A DNA stretch of 64,000 nucleotides, taken from Mycobacteriales bacterium. GTDB taxonomy: Bacteria > Actinomycetota > Actinomycetes > JAFAQI01 > DASSKL01. The DNA lies in NCBI GenBank assembly GCA_035690485.1, contig DASSKL010000071.1:31453-95452 (forward strand), given 5' to 3'. A program made the translations under genes and the position numbers. Positions 15,960-24,994 of the stretch are shown one piece after another. The number at the start of each line of letters is the position of its first letter. Positions within the stretch are counted from its first letter, which is position 1. The notes under the pieces were generated by a model. The model saw nothing but the letters and a program-made list of their open reading frames with translations. It had not been told where the DNA came from and ran no database searches.

Positions 15960-17414
15960 ATGACAGACATCGCTCCCGTGGCCACCCGCGTCACCGCTCC
16001 CCGCACGGTTACCGGCAGGCTCGCCGACCTGCGCGCCAGCCGCTGGCTGCCGCTCCCGGTGCTGCTCGCCGGCACCTGCCTCATCGTCCTCGACTTCTTC
16101 ATCGTCAACGTCGCGATGCCGGCGCTGCAGCGCGAGCTGCACGCGGGCACGTCCGCGCTCGAGTGGGTCGTCGCCGGCTACGGCCTGACATTCGCGGTGT
16201 TCCTGCTCGCCGCCGGTCGGCTCGGCGACCGCATCGGTCGCCGGCGGATGTTCGGTCTCGGCGTCGGGGTGTTCACCGCCGCGTCGCTGGCGTGCGGCCT
16301 GGCCCCGTCGGCCGAGGTGCTCGTGCTGGCCCGGCTGGTGCAGGGCCTCGGCGGCGCGATGATCTCGCCCACGGTCCTCGCCCTTCTCGGGACGTTGTAC
16401 GACGGAGCCGATCGCGCCAAGGCGATCGGCGCCTACGCCACGGTCATGGGCGTCGCGGCCGCCGGCGGCCAGCTGGTCGGTGGCGTGCTGCTGCACGTCG
16501 ACCTCGCCGGCCTCGGCTGGCGCACGGTATTCCTCATCAACGTGCCGGTCGGCGTGCTCGTGCTGGCGCTGCTGCGCAGCAGCGTGCCGGCCTCGCGGCC
16601 CACGGCGCGGGTGAGAGTCGACGTGGTCGGCCTGCTGCTCGCGACCCTGGCGCTGACCGCGCTGGTCTTTCCGCTCGTCGACGACCCGGCGCGCGGCTGG
16701 CCGGTCTGGTCGTTCGTCTCGCTCGCGGCGGCACCGCTGCTGGGCGCGGACTTCCTGCTCTGGCAGCGCCGGCTGGTGCGCCGCGGCGGGTCCCCGCTGC
16801 TGGTGCCGGCGTGGTTCCGCGAGCGGCACTTCAGCATCGGCATGGTCACGCAGTTCGCGTTCTGGTGCGGGCAGGCGTCGTACTTCCTCGTGCTCGCGCT
16901 CTACCTCCAGCTCGGCCGGGGGTTGACGGCGCTGCAGGCCGGTGCGGTCTTCTCGGTCCTGGCTGCGGCGTACCTCCTCGCCTCGATGCGGTCAGCCACG
17001 CTCGTCGCGCGGTTCGGTCGCGCGGTCGTCGTCGACGGCGCCCTGGCGCTGGCGCTGGGCCACGTCGCCACCGTGCTCGCCGTCGCCGAGGCCGGCGGCT
17101 CGGTGCTTGCGCTCGTGCCCGGCCTGCTGCTCGCCGGCGCCGGCATGGGCCTGTGCCTGGCGCCGATCACCACGATCGTGCTGACGAGCATCGACCCCGC
17201 CCGCGCCGGGGCGGTGGGCGGGCTGCTGTCGACGATGCAGCAGATCGGCAACGCCGTCGGCGTGGCCGTCATCGGCCTGGTGTTCTTCGGCAGCGCCGAC
17301 CAGGGCTACCCGCACGCGTTCGCGCTCAGCACCGGCCTGCTCGCGATCCTGCTGTGCGGCGTCGCGGGTTGCGCGCGGCTGCTGCCCGGCGACCAGGGGC
17401 GCGACGGCGCGTGA
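15960..17414 (+). CDS. DHA2-family (EmrB/QacA-like) MFS drug exporter
   Basis: The product is 484 residues with a predicted 14-helix pattern, the size of DHA2 proton-coupled exporters. Motif A-like GRLGDRIGRRRMFGLG follows the second helix. TM1 has the DHA2 signature LDFFIVNVAMPALQRE, and motif C-like VMGVAAAGGQLVGG follows. It would pump a hydrophobic or cationic compound out across the cytoplasmic membrane. The MerR-type promoter immediately upstream and the divergent merR gene point to drug- or metabolite-induced expression. ATG 15960 sits where the transcript is expected to begin. A short gap separates it from the PhzF-like gene. Confidence 0.93.
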   Translation: MTDIAPVATRVTAPRTVTGRLADLRASRWLPLPVLLAGTCLIVLDFFIVNVAMPALQRELHAGTSALEWVVAGYGLTFAVFLLAAGRLGDRIGRRRMFGLGVGVFTAASLACGLAPSAEVLVLARLVQGLGGAMISPTVLALLGTLYDGADRAKAIGAYATVMGVAAAGGQLVGGVLLHVDLAGLGWRTVFLINVPVGVLVLALLRSSVPASRPTARVRVDVVGLLLATLALTALVFPLVDDPARGWPVWSFVSLAAAPLLGADFLLWQRRLVRRGGSPLLVPAWFRERHFSIGMVTQFAFWCGQASYFLVLALYLQLGRGLTALQAGAVFSVLAAAYLLASMRSATLVARFGRAVVVDGALALALGHVATVLAVAEAGGSVLALVPGLLLAGAGMGLCLAPITTIVLTSIDPARAGAVGGLLSTMQQIGNAVGVAVIGLVFFGSADQGYPHAFALSTGLLAILLCGVAGCARLLPGDQGRDGA

Positions 17415-17455
17415 GGTGCGCTAATACGGTTGCCGGCGCTCGGCAGGATGGCGGC

Positions 17456-18130
17456 ATGAGCGATCCGTCGACCGTCCACATCCTGCGCGTCTTCACCGAC
17501 GTCGACGGGCGCCACGGCAATGCGCTCGGCGTGGTGCTCGACACCGCGGGCATGCCCGACGACCGGTGTCAGGAGATCGCCCGAGATCTGGCGTTCAGCG
17601 AGACCGTCTTCGTCGACGACCCCGCCCGCGGGGCGTGCCGCATCTTCACGCCGGCCGTGCAGCTGCCGTTCGCCGGCCACCCGATGGTCGGCACCGCCTG
17701 GCTGCTCGCGCACGAGGGAGGCGGCCCCGACAATCTGCGTCCGCCGGCCGGCGCCGTGCGTTACGGCCACGACGGCGACGACTGGTGGGTGCAGGCGCAG
17801 GTCGCCTGGTGCCCGGCCTGGGGGTTGCGTCAGCTGGCTTCCGCGGCGGAGGTGCTCGCGGCCGCCGCCCCCACCGACCACGCTCACGACCTCGTGTGGG
17901 CGTGGGCCGACCGCGCCGAAGGCGCGGTGCGCGCCCGGGTCTTCGCCGCCGACCTCGGCGTGGTCGAGGACGAGGCCACCGGTTCCGCCGCCATCCCCCT
18001 CGCGGCGCACCTCGGGCGTCGCATCGTCATCACCCAGGGCGTGGGCTCGCGGCTGGTCGCCGAGCCGACCGGCGACGGATCGGCGCGGGTCGCCGGCCGC
18101 GTCGTGCTCGACGGCCAGCGGGTTCTCTGA
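17456..18130 (+). CDS. PhzF-family isomerase-like protein, short form
   Basis: The product is 224 residues, shorter than the usual ~260-300. Family motifs: FTDVDGRHGNALGVV, the catalytic-Glu region LAFSETVFV, FTPAVQLPFAGHPMVGTAWLL and, near the C-terminus, VEDEATGSAAIPLAAHL. PhzF relatives are isomerases or epimerases with a diaminopimelate-epimerase-like fold; substrates are mostly unknown and no phenazine genes are nearby. The middle between the two lobes seems shortened. A CAGGAT 6 nt before ATG 17456 resembles the leaderless -10 arrangement seen elsewhere here, with C for the first T. It lies 41 nt after the exporter gene. Confidence 0.85.
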   Translation: MSDPSTVHILRVFTDVDGRHGNALGVVLDTAGMPDDRCQEIARDLAFSETVFVDDPARGACRIFTPAVQLPFAGHPMVGTAWLLAHEGGGPDNLRPPAGAVRYGHDGDDWWVQAQVAWCPAWGLRQLASAAEVLAAAAPTDHAHDLVWAWADRAEGAVRARVFAADLGVVEDEATGSAAIPLAAHLGRRIVITQGVGSRLVAEPTGDGSARVAGRVVLDGQRVL

Positions 18131-18233
18131 GCCCGACGTCTACGCCGCCCCGACGTGGCCGCCGACGAACGCGGTCGGGAGACTGGCCGTCAGGTGGCTC
18201 GGCCGTGGGGGCCGGCCGGATCGGAGGCACCCG

Positions 18234-19040
18234 GTGAGCACTGTCCGCGTCGAGCGCGAGCGGCCCGAGATCGCGGTCGTCACCCTGGACCGACCCGACC
18301 GGCTCAACGCGATGAACCACGACCTGGTGTCGGACCTGCACGCGGCCCTCGACGAGCTCGCCGCGGACCTGACCTGCCGGGTGGTCATCCTCACCGGTGC
18401 CGGACGGGGGTTCTGCGCCGGGCTGGACCTGAAGGGGGCCGGGCAGGCACCGCACACCGAGGGGCTCGGCCGCGCCGCCGCCGGGATGCGCTCGCAGCAG
18501 CACATCGCGGCGCTCGTGCCGCGGCTGCGGTCGATGCCGCAACCGGTCATCGCCGCGGTCAACGGCGCGGCCGCCGGCGGCGGGCTGGCGCTCGCCCTCG
18601 CCTCCGACGTACGCATCGCGTCGGCCTCGGCGAAGTTCAACGTCGCCTTCGTGCGCATCGGGTTGTCCGGCTGCGACATCGGGGTCAGCTGGCTGCTGCC
18701 CCGGCTGATCGGGGCGACCCGCGCCTTCGAGCTCATGCTGACCGGGCGGATCATCGACGCGGCGGAGGCCGACCGGATCGGTCTGGTCGTCCGCGTCGTC
18801 GCCGACGACGAGCTGATGGGCGCGGCGATGCAGACCGCCGAGCTGATCTGCGCCAACTCGCCGTTCGGAATCTGGATGACCAAAGAGGTCATGTGGTCCA
18901 ACCTGGAGACGCCCAGCCTGCACGCCGGCATCGACCTCGAGAACCGCACGCAGATCCTGTCGTCGTTCACCGAGGACATGCAGGAGGCGCTGGCGGCGTT
19001 CCGCGACAAGCGCCCACCCCGCTTCGGCGGGATGGGCTGA
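18234..19040 (+). CDS. Enoyl-CoA hydratase/isomerase family protein
   Basis: The product is 268 residues. VTLDRPDRLNAM, TGAGRGFCAGLDLKG and NGAAAGGGLALALASDVRIA are the crotonase oxyanion and CoA-binding motifs. The catalytic loop reads GLSGCDIGVSWLLPR, with Asp where hydratases usually have the second Glu; Asp here is common in actinobacterial paralogues and in some isomerases, so hydratase activity is not certain. GTG 18234 is preceded by CGGAGG. The C-terminus FRDKRPPRFGGMG is typical of the long actinobacterial group. It stands between the PhzF-like gene and a DHA2 exporter; the 103-nt upstream gap may hold its promoter. Confidence 0.9.
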   Translation: MSTVRVERERPEIAVVTLDRPDRLNAMNHDLVSDLHAALDELAADLTCRVVILTGAGRGFCAGLDLKGAGQAPHTEGLGRAAAGMRSQQHIAALVPRLRSMPQPVIAAVNGAAAGGGLALALASDVRIASASAKFNVAFVRIGLSGCDIGVSWLLPRLIGATRAFELMLTGRIIDAAEADRIGLVVRVVADDELMGAAMQTAELICANSPFGIWMTKEVMWSNLETPSLHAGIDLENRTQILSSFTEDMQEALAAFRDKRPPRFGGMG

Positions 19041-19113
19041 ACCGGACAGGTCGGTGCCGCGGAATGGGGGCGCCGGGTCCGGAGTTGTCGGCGGGGAGCG
19101 ATAGGGAGGGCCG

Positions 19114-20589
19114 GTGAGCCTGAGCGCACCGCAACGGCACGTCCCCGACGGGATGATCCTGGCGCTGGTCTGCGCCGCGCAGTTCATGGTCGTGCTCGAC
19201 GTGTCGGTGGTCAACGTCGCGCTGCCCTCCATCGGGCGCGAGCTGCACTACACCGCCGGCGGCCTGCAGTGGGTCGTCAACGCCTATGTCCTGACATTCG
19301 CCGGTTTCCTGCTGCTCGGAGGCCGCATCGCCGACCTGTTCGGGCGCCGCCGCGTCTTCATCGGCGGCCTCGCGCTGTTCTCGATCGCGAGCCTGCTCGG
19401 CGGGCTGGCCCAGACGTCGACCGAGCTGACGATCGCCCGCGCCGTGCAGGGCGTCGGCGGTGCGGTGCTCTCGCCCGCCACCCTCACCGTGATCATGACG
19501 ACGTTCGCCGAGGGCAAGGCCCGACACCGCGCGCTCGGCATGTGGAGCGCGGTGGCGGGCGCCGGCGGCGCGTTCGGCGGCATCATCGGCGGCGTCCTCA
19601 CCAACTACCTCAGCTGGCGCTGGGTGCTGTTCGTCAACGTCCCGATCGGCGCCGCTGCGGTCGTCGCCGCGGTCGCCCTGCTCACCGAGACCCGCCGGAG
19701 GGAGGCGACGCGCGACATCGACGTCAGCGGTGCGGTCCTCGCGACCGTCGGCCTGGCCACCGTCGTCTACGCGATCGTCGGCACGACGACCCACCCGTGG
19801 GGCTCGGCGCGCACGATCGCGCTGCTGGCCGTCGGCATCGTGCTCCTCGGTGCCTTCCTGTTCAGCCAGGCCCGGCTGGCCAAGGCGCCGCTCATGCCAC
19901 TGTCGCTGTTCCGCTCGCGGTCGGTGTCCGGCGCCAACGCGGTGATGCTGCTGTCGGGCATCGCGTTCTTCTCGATGTGGTACTTCCTGTCGCTCTACCT
20001 CCAGGACGTGCTCGGCTACGGCCCGCTGAAGGCCGGGCTGCTGTTCCTGCCGATGAGCGGCGCGATCATCATCGGCGCGCAGACCAGCGCGCGCCTCGTC
20101 ACCCGAGTGGGAGTGCGCCCGGTGCTCACCACCGGCCTGCTACTGGCCACCGGCGGGTTCGTCTGGCTGGCCGAGCTCGGCGCCGCCAGCGGCTACGTCT
20201 CCGGCGTGCTGGGCGGCAGCCTGCTCACCAGCCTCGGCATGGGGCTGTCGTTCACCCCGCTCGCCACCGCCGCGACGGCCGGGGTGCCGATGCACCAGGC
20301 CGGACTGGCCTCCGGCGTCCTCAACACCTCGCGGCAGGTCGGCGGCTCGCTGGGCCTCGCGATCCTCGCCACCATCGCCACCGACCGCACGCACGCGCTG
20401 CTCAGCGGAGCGCACACCGGCACCGGGGCCGCGCTCACCGCCGGCTACGACCGGGCGTTCCTGGCTGCCGCGGTGGTCATGCTGGTGGCGGCCGCGGTGG
20501 CGGCGCTGGCGATCCCGGCCCTTCGGCGTACGCCGGAGGAGGAGGTCCGCACCGCGGTCGGCACCCCGACCCCGGTGCTCACCGACTGA
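19114..20589 (+). CDS. DHA2-family MFS drug exporter
   Basis: The product is 491 residues with a 14-helix pattern. TM1 signature LDVSVVNVALPSIGRE, motif A GGRIADLFGRRRVFIGG and motif C-like VAGAGGAFGGIIGGVL are clear. It resembles exporters of antibiotics and disinfectants and probably works as a proton antiporter in the cytoplasmic membrane. GTG 19114 has GGAGGG just upstream. The C-terminal tail (TPEEEVRTAVGTPTPVLTD) is cytoplasmic and acidic. It is not closely similar to the first exporter (15960-17414) outside the family motifs. The 3' end converges on the lyase gene 12 nt away. No regulator adjoins it. Confidence 0.93.
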   Translation: MSLSAPQRHVPDGMILALVCAAQFMVVLDVSVVNVALPSIGRELHYTAGGLQWVVNAYVLTFAGFLLLGGRIADLFGRRRVFIGGLALFSIASLLGGLAQTSTELTIARAVQGVGGAVLSPATLTVIMTTFAEGKARHRALGMWSAVAGAGGAFGGIIGGVLTNYLSWRWVLFVNVPIGAAAVVAAVALLTETRRREATRDIDVSGAVLATVGLATVVYAIVGTTTHPWGSARTIALLAVGIVLLGAFLFSQARLAKAPLMPLSLFRSRSVSGANAVMLLSGIAFFSMWYFLSLYLQDVLGYGPLKAGLLFLPMSGAIIIGAQTSARLVTRVGVRPVLTTGLLLATGGFVWLAELGAASGYVSGVLGGSLLTSLGMGLSFTPLATAATAGVPMHQAGLASGVLNTSRQVGGSLGLAILATIATDRTHALLSGAHTGTGAALTAGYDRAFLAAAVVMLVAAAVAALAIPALRRTPEEEVRTAVGTPTPVLTD

Positions 20590-20601
20590 CCGAGGCCCGT
20601 C

Positions 20602-21489
20602 CTACGAGCCGAACCGCTGCTCGAGGTCGCGCACCTCGGTCATCCCGATGAAGTCGGCGAACTCCTGCAGCGAGGGCAGCCCGTCGAGCGCGCCCGCGGG
20701 GGTGCCGTCGGCGCGCAGGGTCGCCAGCAGGCGGCGCATGCCGGCCGTCGCCGCGAGCAGCGTCCCGACCGGGAAGATCACCAGTCGGTAGCCCAGCTCG
20801 GTCAGCCGCGCCAGCGGCACGGGAGGCGTGCGGCCGCCTTCGGCCCAGTTGAACAGCAGCGGCACGCCGCGCAGGGTCGCCGCGATCGCCTCGACCTCGG
20901 CCTCGTCCTGCGGTGCCTCGACGAACAGCATGTCGGCGCCCGCCTCGGCGTAGGCCGCGGCCCGGCGCAGCGCACTCTCGAGCCCCTCCGGCGCGCGCGC
21001 GTCGGTGCGGGCGATGAGCAGGAAGTCGGGGTTGGTGCGGGCCGCGACCGCCGCGCGGATCTTGGCGACCATGTCCTCCTGCGGCACCACGGCCTTGCCG
21101 GCGAGGTGCCCGCATCGCTTGGGCATCACCTGGTCCTCCAGGTGGATGCCGGCGACGCCCGCCTGCTCGTAGTCGCGGACCGTGCGGATGACGTTGATCG
21201 GGTTGCCGTAGCCGGTGTCCGCGTCGGCGACGACCGGTACGCCGACCGCACCGGCGATCGCGCGGGCGTTGTCGACCATCTCGCTTCCGGTGAGCAGGCC
21301 GATGTCCGGCCGGCCGAGCCGGGCGGCCGCGGTGCCGAACCCGGTCATGTAGACGCAGTCGAACCCGGCCGCCTCGACCAGCCGCGCCGACAGCGCGTCG
21401 TAGGCGCCGGGTGCGAGGACCGGCGACTCGGACGCGAGCAGCTCGCGGAGCCGGCCGGCGGGCGCCCGGGGCTGCAGCAGGGCGGACAT
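20602..21489 (-). CDS. Isocitrate lyase/PEP mutase superfamily enzyme (2-methylisocitrate lyase-like)
   Basis: The product is 295 residues, the size of the short ICL/PEPM enzymes. Metal-binding Asp89 and Asp91 in VVADADTGYGN, and the catalytic loop Lys124-Arg125-Cys126-Gly127-His128 (MPKRCGH), mark a C-C lyase rather than a phosphonopyruvate mutase. The family cleaves 2-hydroxy-dicarboxylates such as methylisocitrate or dimethylmalate. No methylcitrate-cycle genes adjoin, so the substrate is open; oxaloacetate decarboxylase-like activity is another possibility. ATG 21489 starts a normal N-terminus. It lies 19 nt after the DedA gene on the same strand and converges with the exporter gene. Confidence 0.9.
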   Translation of the reverse strand: MSALLQPRAPAGRLRELLASESPVLAPGAYDALSARLVEAAGFDCVYMTGFGTAAARLGRPDIGLLTGSEMVDNARAIAGAVGVPVVADADTGYGNPINVIRTVRDYEQAGVAGIHLEDQVMPKRCGHLAGKAVVPQEDMVAKIRAAVAARTNPDFLLIARTDARAPEGLESALRRAAAYAEAGADMLFVEAPQDEAEVEAIAATLRGVPLLFNWAEGGRTPPVPLARLTELGYRLVIFPVGTLLAATAGMRRLLATLRADGTPAGALDGLPSLQEFADFIGMTEVRDLEQRFGS

Positions 21490-21508
21490 CGCTGCAGACC
21501 GTAACCCG

Positions 21509-22138
21509 TCAGCGTCCCGGCCGGAGCCGCCGGTGCAGCCGGTAGCCCGCGAACGCCAGCACCGCCACCGCGATCGCGACCCCGACGTAGACCTCGTCGT
21601 GGCGGAACGACCGGTAAAGGCTGTCGATGTGGCTTCCCGCGACGTAGCCGACGGTGAGCCAGACCGCGACCCAGAGCACGGCGCCGATCACGTTGAAGAC
21701 GATGAAGCGGCGCCAGTGCATCTTGGCGATGCCGGCCACGATGCCGTTGGCCTGCCGCAGCCCCTCGACGAACCGGGCGATCGTCACGACCTTGCCGCCG
21801 TGCCGGGTGAAGAACTGCTCGGCCTTGTCGAGTCGCTTCTCGGTGAGGAACACCCGCCGGCCCCACCGCAGGACGAGCTGGCGCCCGCCGAAGTGACCGA
21901 TCGCGAAGCCGACGTTGTCGCCGGCGATCGCCGCGAGTGTGGCGACTACGCCGAGCACCACGATGTCGAGCCGGCCGGCGCCCGCGTAGACCGCCGCCGC
22001 GATGAGGATGGTCTCGCCCGGCACCGGGACGCCGAAGTCCTCGAGGAACAGGAACAGCGCCACCGCGCCGTAGCCGTAGTGGTTCAGCGTCGGGGCCAGG
22101 GAGGCGAAGACGCCGGGAAGATGTGGCGAGCCGGTCAC
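21509..22138 (-). CDS. DedA/SNARE-associated family integral membrane protein
   Basis: The product is 209 residues. The DedA signature is clear: FLEDFGVPVPGETILIAAA near the N-terminus, then GDNVGFAIGHFGGR and FARFVEGLRQANG-like IARFVEGLRQANGIVAG, which holds the conserved Arg. About five hydrophobic segments are present. The family takes part in flipping undecaprenyl phosphate or phospholipids in the cytoplasmic membrane. GTG 22138 has no strong ribosome site; an in-frame GTG at 22165 is the alternative. It is probably cotranscribed with the lyase gene. Confidence 0.9.
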   Translation of the reverse strand: MTGSPHLPGVFASLAPTLNHYGYGAVALFLFLEDFGVPVPGETILIAAAVYAGAGRLDIVVLGVVATLAAIAGDNVGFAIGHFGGRQLVLRWGRRVFLTEKRLDKAEQFFTRHGGKVVTIARFVEGLRQANGIVAGIAKMHWRRFIVFNVIGAVLWVAVWLTVGYVAGSHIDSLYRSFRHDEVYVGVAIAVAVLAFAGYRLHRRLRPGR

Positions 22139-22209
22139 CGCGGAAGACCAGGCCGGGGCACGCACACGGCGTTGGTCGTGCCCAGGCCCCGTGGGGCCAT
22201 GCCCGAATG

Positions 22210-23277
22210 CTACGAGAAGGCGGGCGCGTGCGGCTTGGGCAGCAGCTCGATCCAGGTGCGGCCCGGGTGCAGGGGCAGCGGGTGACCCGCGGCATCGACG
22301 ATGACCATCGGCCGTGCGACCGTCGGTCGCTGCCACGTGCCCTGCTGCACCTGGCCGTCGCGCAGCAGCCAGCAGGTGCCGCTGCCGATGACGACCGGCA
22401 GCGGGTCTTCGTTGCCGGCGGCGTCGGTGATGCCGGTGCCGGCGGTCGCGACCGAGAGGATCACGATGTTGTCGGCCGTTACGCGGCTGCCGTCGACGAG
22501 GACGTCGGGGGAGCCGTCCTGGGTGCGCAGCCAGTGCCCACCCGACCAGGTCCAGGCGGCGCTCGACATCGGTGAGAACGCCATCGTCACGTGACCGGCG
22601 GGCGTGCCGGCGCCGGGCGTCGCCGAGTAGCTGAACAGCCGTGGCGGGGCGGGCATCGTCGGGCGCTGCGCATGCCCGGCTGCCCACAGCGACGCGGTCG
22701 AGGTGAAGACGTTGTGTGGCGCGTAGCGGCCGTGCGCCCGGTAGTAGAGGCTCGGGTGGTCGTCGAAGCCCAGCAGCAGCGACGTCGAGTGGTCGATGAC
22801 CGGTGCGATCTCGCCGGCCGCCGCGCCCGAGTAGCCGAAGTAGCCGCCGTTCAGCTCGCGCAGCAGGTCGGCGTCGACCGGCCGGGCGGAGCGCACGGGG
22901 CCGACCGCGGACGCACCGGTCGACTGGTAGGTCGCGAGCAGCCTCGTCAGCCCGCCCTCGACCAGCGCCTCGGTCACGATGTCGGCCTGGTTGACTCCCG
23001 CCTGCGGCAGCGCGGACGCGATGTTGTCGATCTTGATCGAGAGGGCGGGCCGGGCGATCGACGCAGGGTCGGCGGCGGGCAGCCCGGTCAGTGGTGAGAC
23101 CGGCCGCGGGCTCGGCGTCGCCGACGGCGGCGCGGGCGGCGACGGGGTCTGCAGGGTGACCGTGTGCGCGGCGGGTTTGGTGCCACCTGCACAGCCGGCC
23201 AATGCGGCCACGCCGAGGGCGCCGACGGCGAGGAGCACGCTGGAGCGGCCGAGGGGTTTTGCTGCCACGAATCGCAC
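22210..23277 (-). CDS. DUF3048-domain lipoprotein (YerB-like)
   Basis: The product is 355 residues. It has a lipoprotein signal peptide with lipobox LAGC (Cys29), then a Pro/Ser/Thr-rich linker (PSPPAPPSATPSPRP) and the DUF3048 N-terminal motif PLTGLPAADPASIARPALSIKIDN, here cited only by its first and last parts. Further family features: ARPQAGVNQAD-like LPQAGVNQADIVTEALVEGG, VGPVRSARPVD, and the C-terminal PGRTWIELLP. The domain is found in cell-surface lipoproteins of Gram-positives; the function is not established. GTG 23277 begins the signal peptide. It lies 61 nt downstream of another lipoprotein gene in the same direction. Confidence 0.88.
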   Translation of the reverse strand: MRFVAAKPLGRSSVLLAVGALGVAALAGCAGGTKPAAHTVTLQTPSPPAPPSATPSPRPVSPLTGLPAADPASIARPALSIKIDNIASALPQAGVNQADIVTEALVEGGLTRLLATYQSTGASAVGPVRSARPVDADLLRELNGGYFGYSGAAAGEIAPVIDHSTSLLLGFDDHPSLYYRAHGRYAPHNVFTSTASLWAAGHAQRPTMPAPPRLFSYSATPGAGTPAGHVTMAFSPMSSAAWTWSGGHWLRTQDGSPDVLVDGSRVTADNIVILSVATAGTGITDAAGNEDPLPVVIGSGTCWLLRDGQVQQGTWQRPTVARPMVIVDAAGHPLPLHPGRTWIELLPKPHAPAFS

Positions 23278-23338
23278 GGTAGGCCGGTCCGTCCGGTTTC
23301 CGGCGTCGCCATGCCGACAGTCACCCGAACGGCCAGGG

Positions 23339-24922
23339 TCAACCCGCCGACGGGCCCTGGACGCGGCTCACGTTGTCGACCGCCGGGTGCTGCTCGCCGG
23401 CGGGTCCGGCCGCAAACGCCCGGAGCAGGTTGGCCGTGACGACCCGGATCACCACCTGTGCCCGCTTGTCGCCGCGCCCCTGGGTGCAGATGTCATCGAG
23501 CGCGCACACCCACGAGCTGGTGCCGCTGTCGAAGACGCCGGCGCCGCTGCCCGTCGTGTAGTAGGCCGACTCCTGCGCATCCGACTGTCCCCGGCACTGG
23601 ACCGGCGAGTGGAAGAGCACCTCGATCGGTCGCGGCGTCTGCGGGCGGCTCAGGTCGACCCGGTCGTACTCCGAGCCGACGAGACCCGGCAGCTGCTCGC
23701 CGTCCCGCGCACCGGTCCCGGCGAACAGCCAGCTCGACGCGTCGGCCACGACCAGCGGGTCGTCGACCGGGTTGCACTGGTAGGTGACGCCGGTCAGCGA
23801 CGTCTCCGGGTCGTCGAGCGGCGGCGCGCGCCAGTTGACCGTGACCTGCTTGTCGTCGACGCCGTCGAGCGGGTCCTCGCTGGCGGACTTGTAGTCGATG
23901 ATCAGGCGGTCGGGCCCGAGCGGCCCGTCGCCGAACCGGATGTGCCGGTAGATCGCGTTGGCACCGAGGAACGCGACGTTCGTGCCCCGGTCGCGGGCCG
24001 CCGTGACCGACGCGCGCATCGCGCTGGACCAGTACTCGTCGTGCCCGAGTGACAGCACCGCGGCCGCCCCGTCGAGCAGCGTCGGGTCGCGGTCGAGGTC
24101 GATGCTGGTCGCGTAGGCGAGCGGCAGCCCCAGCTTCTCGGCCAGGGCGAGGGCGGGCAGCTCGTTGCCCAGGAAGTCGCCGGACCCGGCCCCTTCGGCG
24201 TACGGCCGGTCGAAGCTCACGATCCGCGCGCGGTCGGCGTAGCCCGACAGGCCGCTCCGGCCGTGGTAGAGGCTGTAGCCGCCCCAGGCGTTGTAGGCCT
24301 GCCACGTCGTCACCGCGTTCACGATCACGACCGCGTGGTCGGGCGGGTGCACCGCCCGGACCGTGAGCGGCACGAACCACTGCTTGCCGGAGTCGGCGTC
24401 GAGCCGCAGCAGGTAGTCGCCCGGCGGCCAGCCGTCCGTCGGCACCTGCATCGACGGCTGCCAGGGAGCGGTGACGGTGTGATTCATCGGGTCGACCCGG
24501 GCCGGCAGCTGGTGCACGCCGTGCTGGGGCGGCGATACCCAGACCTCGCGCGCCTCGTCGCCGGCGTACCACCCCATCCGGTACGCGCGTACGACGTAGC
24601 CGGTCGAGCTTGTCGACACGTAGAGCGTCACGGGGTGACCGGTGACCACGCTGGTGTGGTCGGCGTAGGCCTCGATCTCGTGGTCGGTGGCGGCATCGTG
24701 GATCTGCCAGTCGGCGGTGCCGGGCTTGGCGTTCTCGGTCGCGACGCTCCAGGGCGCCATGTCCGTCGGCGCGGTCGTCGACGGCGTCGCGGCCGGTGGC
24801 GTCGCTCGCGGGGTCGCCTGCACGGCGCAACCGCCGATCGCGGCTGCGGCGAGAACGGGAACGGCGGCGCGGCGCAGGGTCGACCACCCCGGTCGGACCC
24901 GCCCCGGGGAGGACGTCGTCAC
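23339..24922 (-). CDS. Lipoprotein with N,N-dimethylformamidase large-subunit-like C-terminal domain
   Basis: The product is 527 residues. Signal peptide with a lipobox-like IGGC (Cys32), followed by a Pro/Thr/Ala-rich linker. From about residue 65 the protein matches the large-subunit C-terminal region of N,N-dimethylformamidase: IEAYADHTSVVTGHPVTLYV, MGWYAGDEAREV, VIVNAVTTWQAYNAWGG, VLSLGHDEYWS and LGANAIYRHIRF. In the characterised enzyme this subunit carries the metal site, but here it is a standalone exported form, so the substrate is unknown; it may act on a formamide or another amide outside the membrane. ATG 24922 opens the signal. It diverges from the SRPBCC gene at 24995. Confidence 0.85.
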   Translation of the reverse strand: MTTSSPGRVRPGWSTLRRAAVPVLAAAAIGGCAVQATPRATPPAATPSTTAPTDMAPWSVATENAKPGTADWQIHDAATDHEIEAYADHTSVVTGHPVTLYVSTSSTGYVVRAYRMGWYAGDEAREVWVSPPQHGVHQLPARVDPMNHTVTAPWQPSMQVPTDGWPPGDYLLRLDADSGKQWFVPLTVRAVHPPDHAVVIVNAVTTWQAYNAWGGYSLYHGRSGLSGYADRARIVSFDRPYAEGAGSGDFLGNELPALALAEKLGLPLAYATSIDLDRDPTLLDGAAAVLSLGHDEYWSSAMRASVTAARDRGTNVAFLGANAIYRHIRFGDGPLGPDRLIIDYKSASEDPLDGVDDKQVTVNWRAPPLDDPETSLTGVTYQCNPVDDPLVVADASSWLFAGTGARDGEQLPGLVGSEYDRVDLSRPQTPRPIEVLFHSPVQCRGQSDAQESAYYTTGSGAGVFDSGTSSWVCALDDICTQGRGDKRAQVVIRVVTANLLRAFAAGPAGEQHPAVDNVSRVQGPSAG

Positions 24923-24994
24923 GGCGTCCCCAGCGTAGGCGGGGTCTTGCCGGATGCCTTAGGTTGCCTCCAGGTGACCAGGGGAGGGCAGCCG

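Noticed and set aside
17456..18130. Phenazine biosynthesis suggested by the PhzF-like gene
   Set aside because: No other phz genes adjoin, and the family is broad with many unrelated members.
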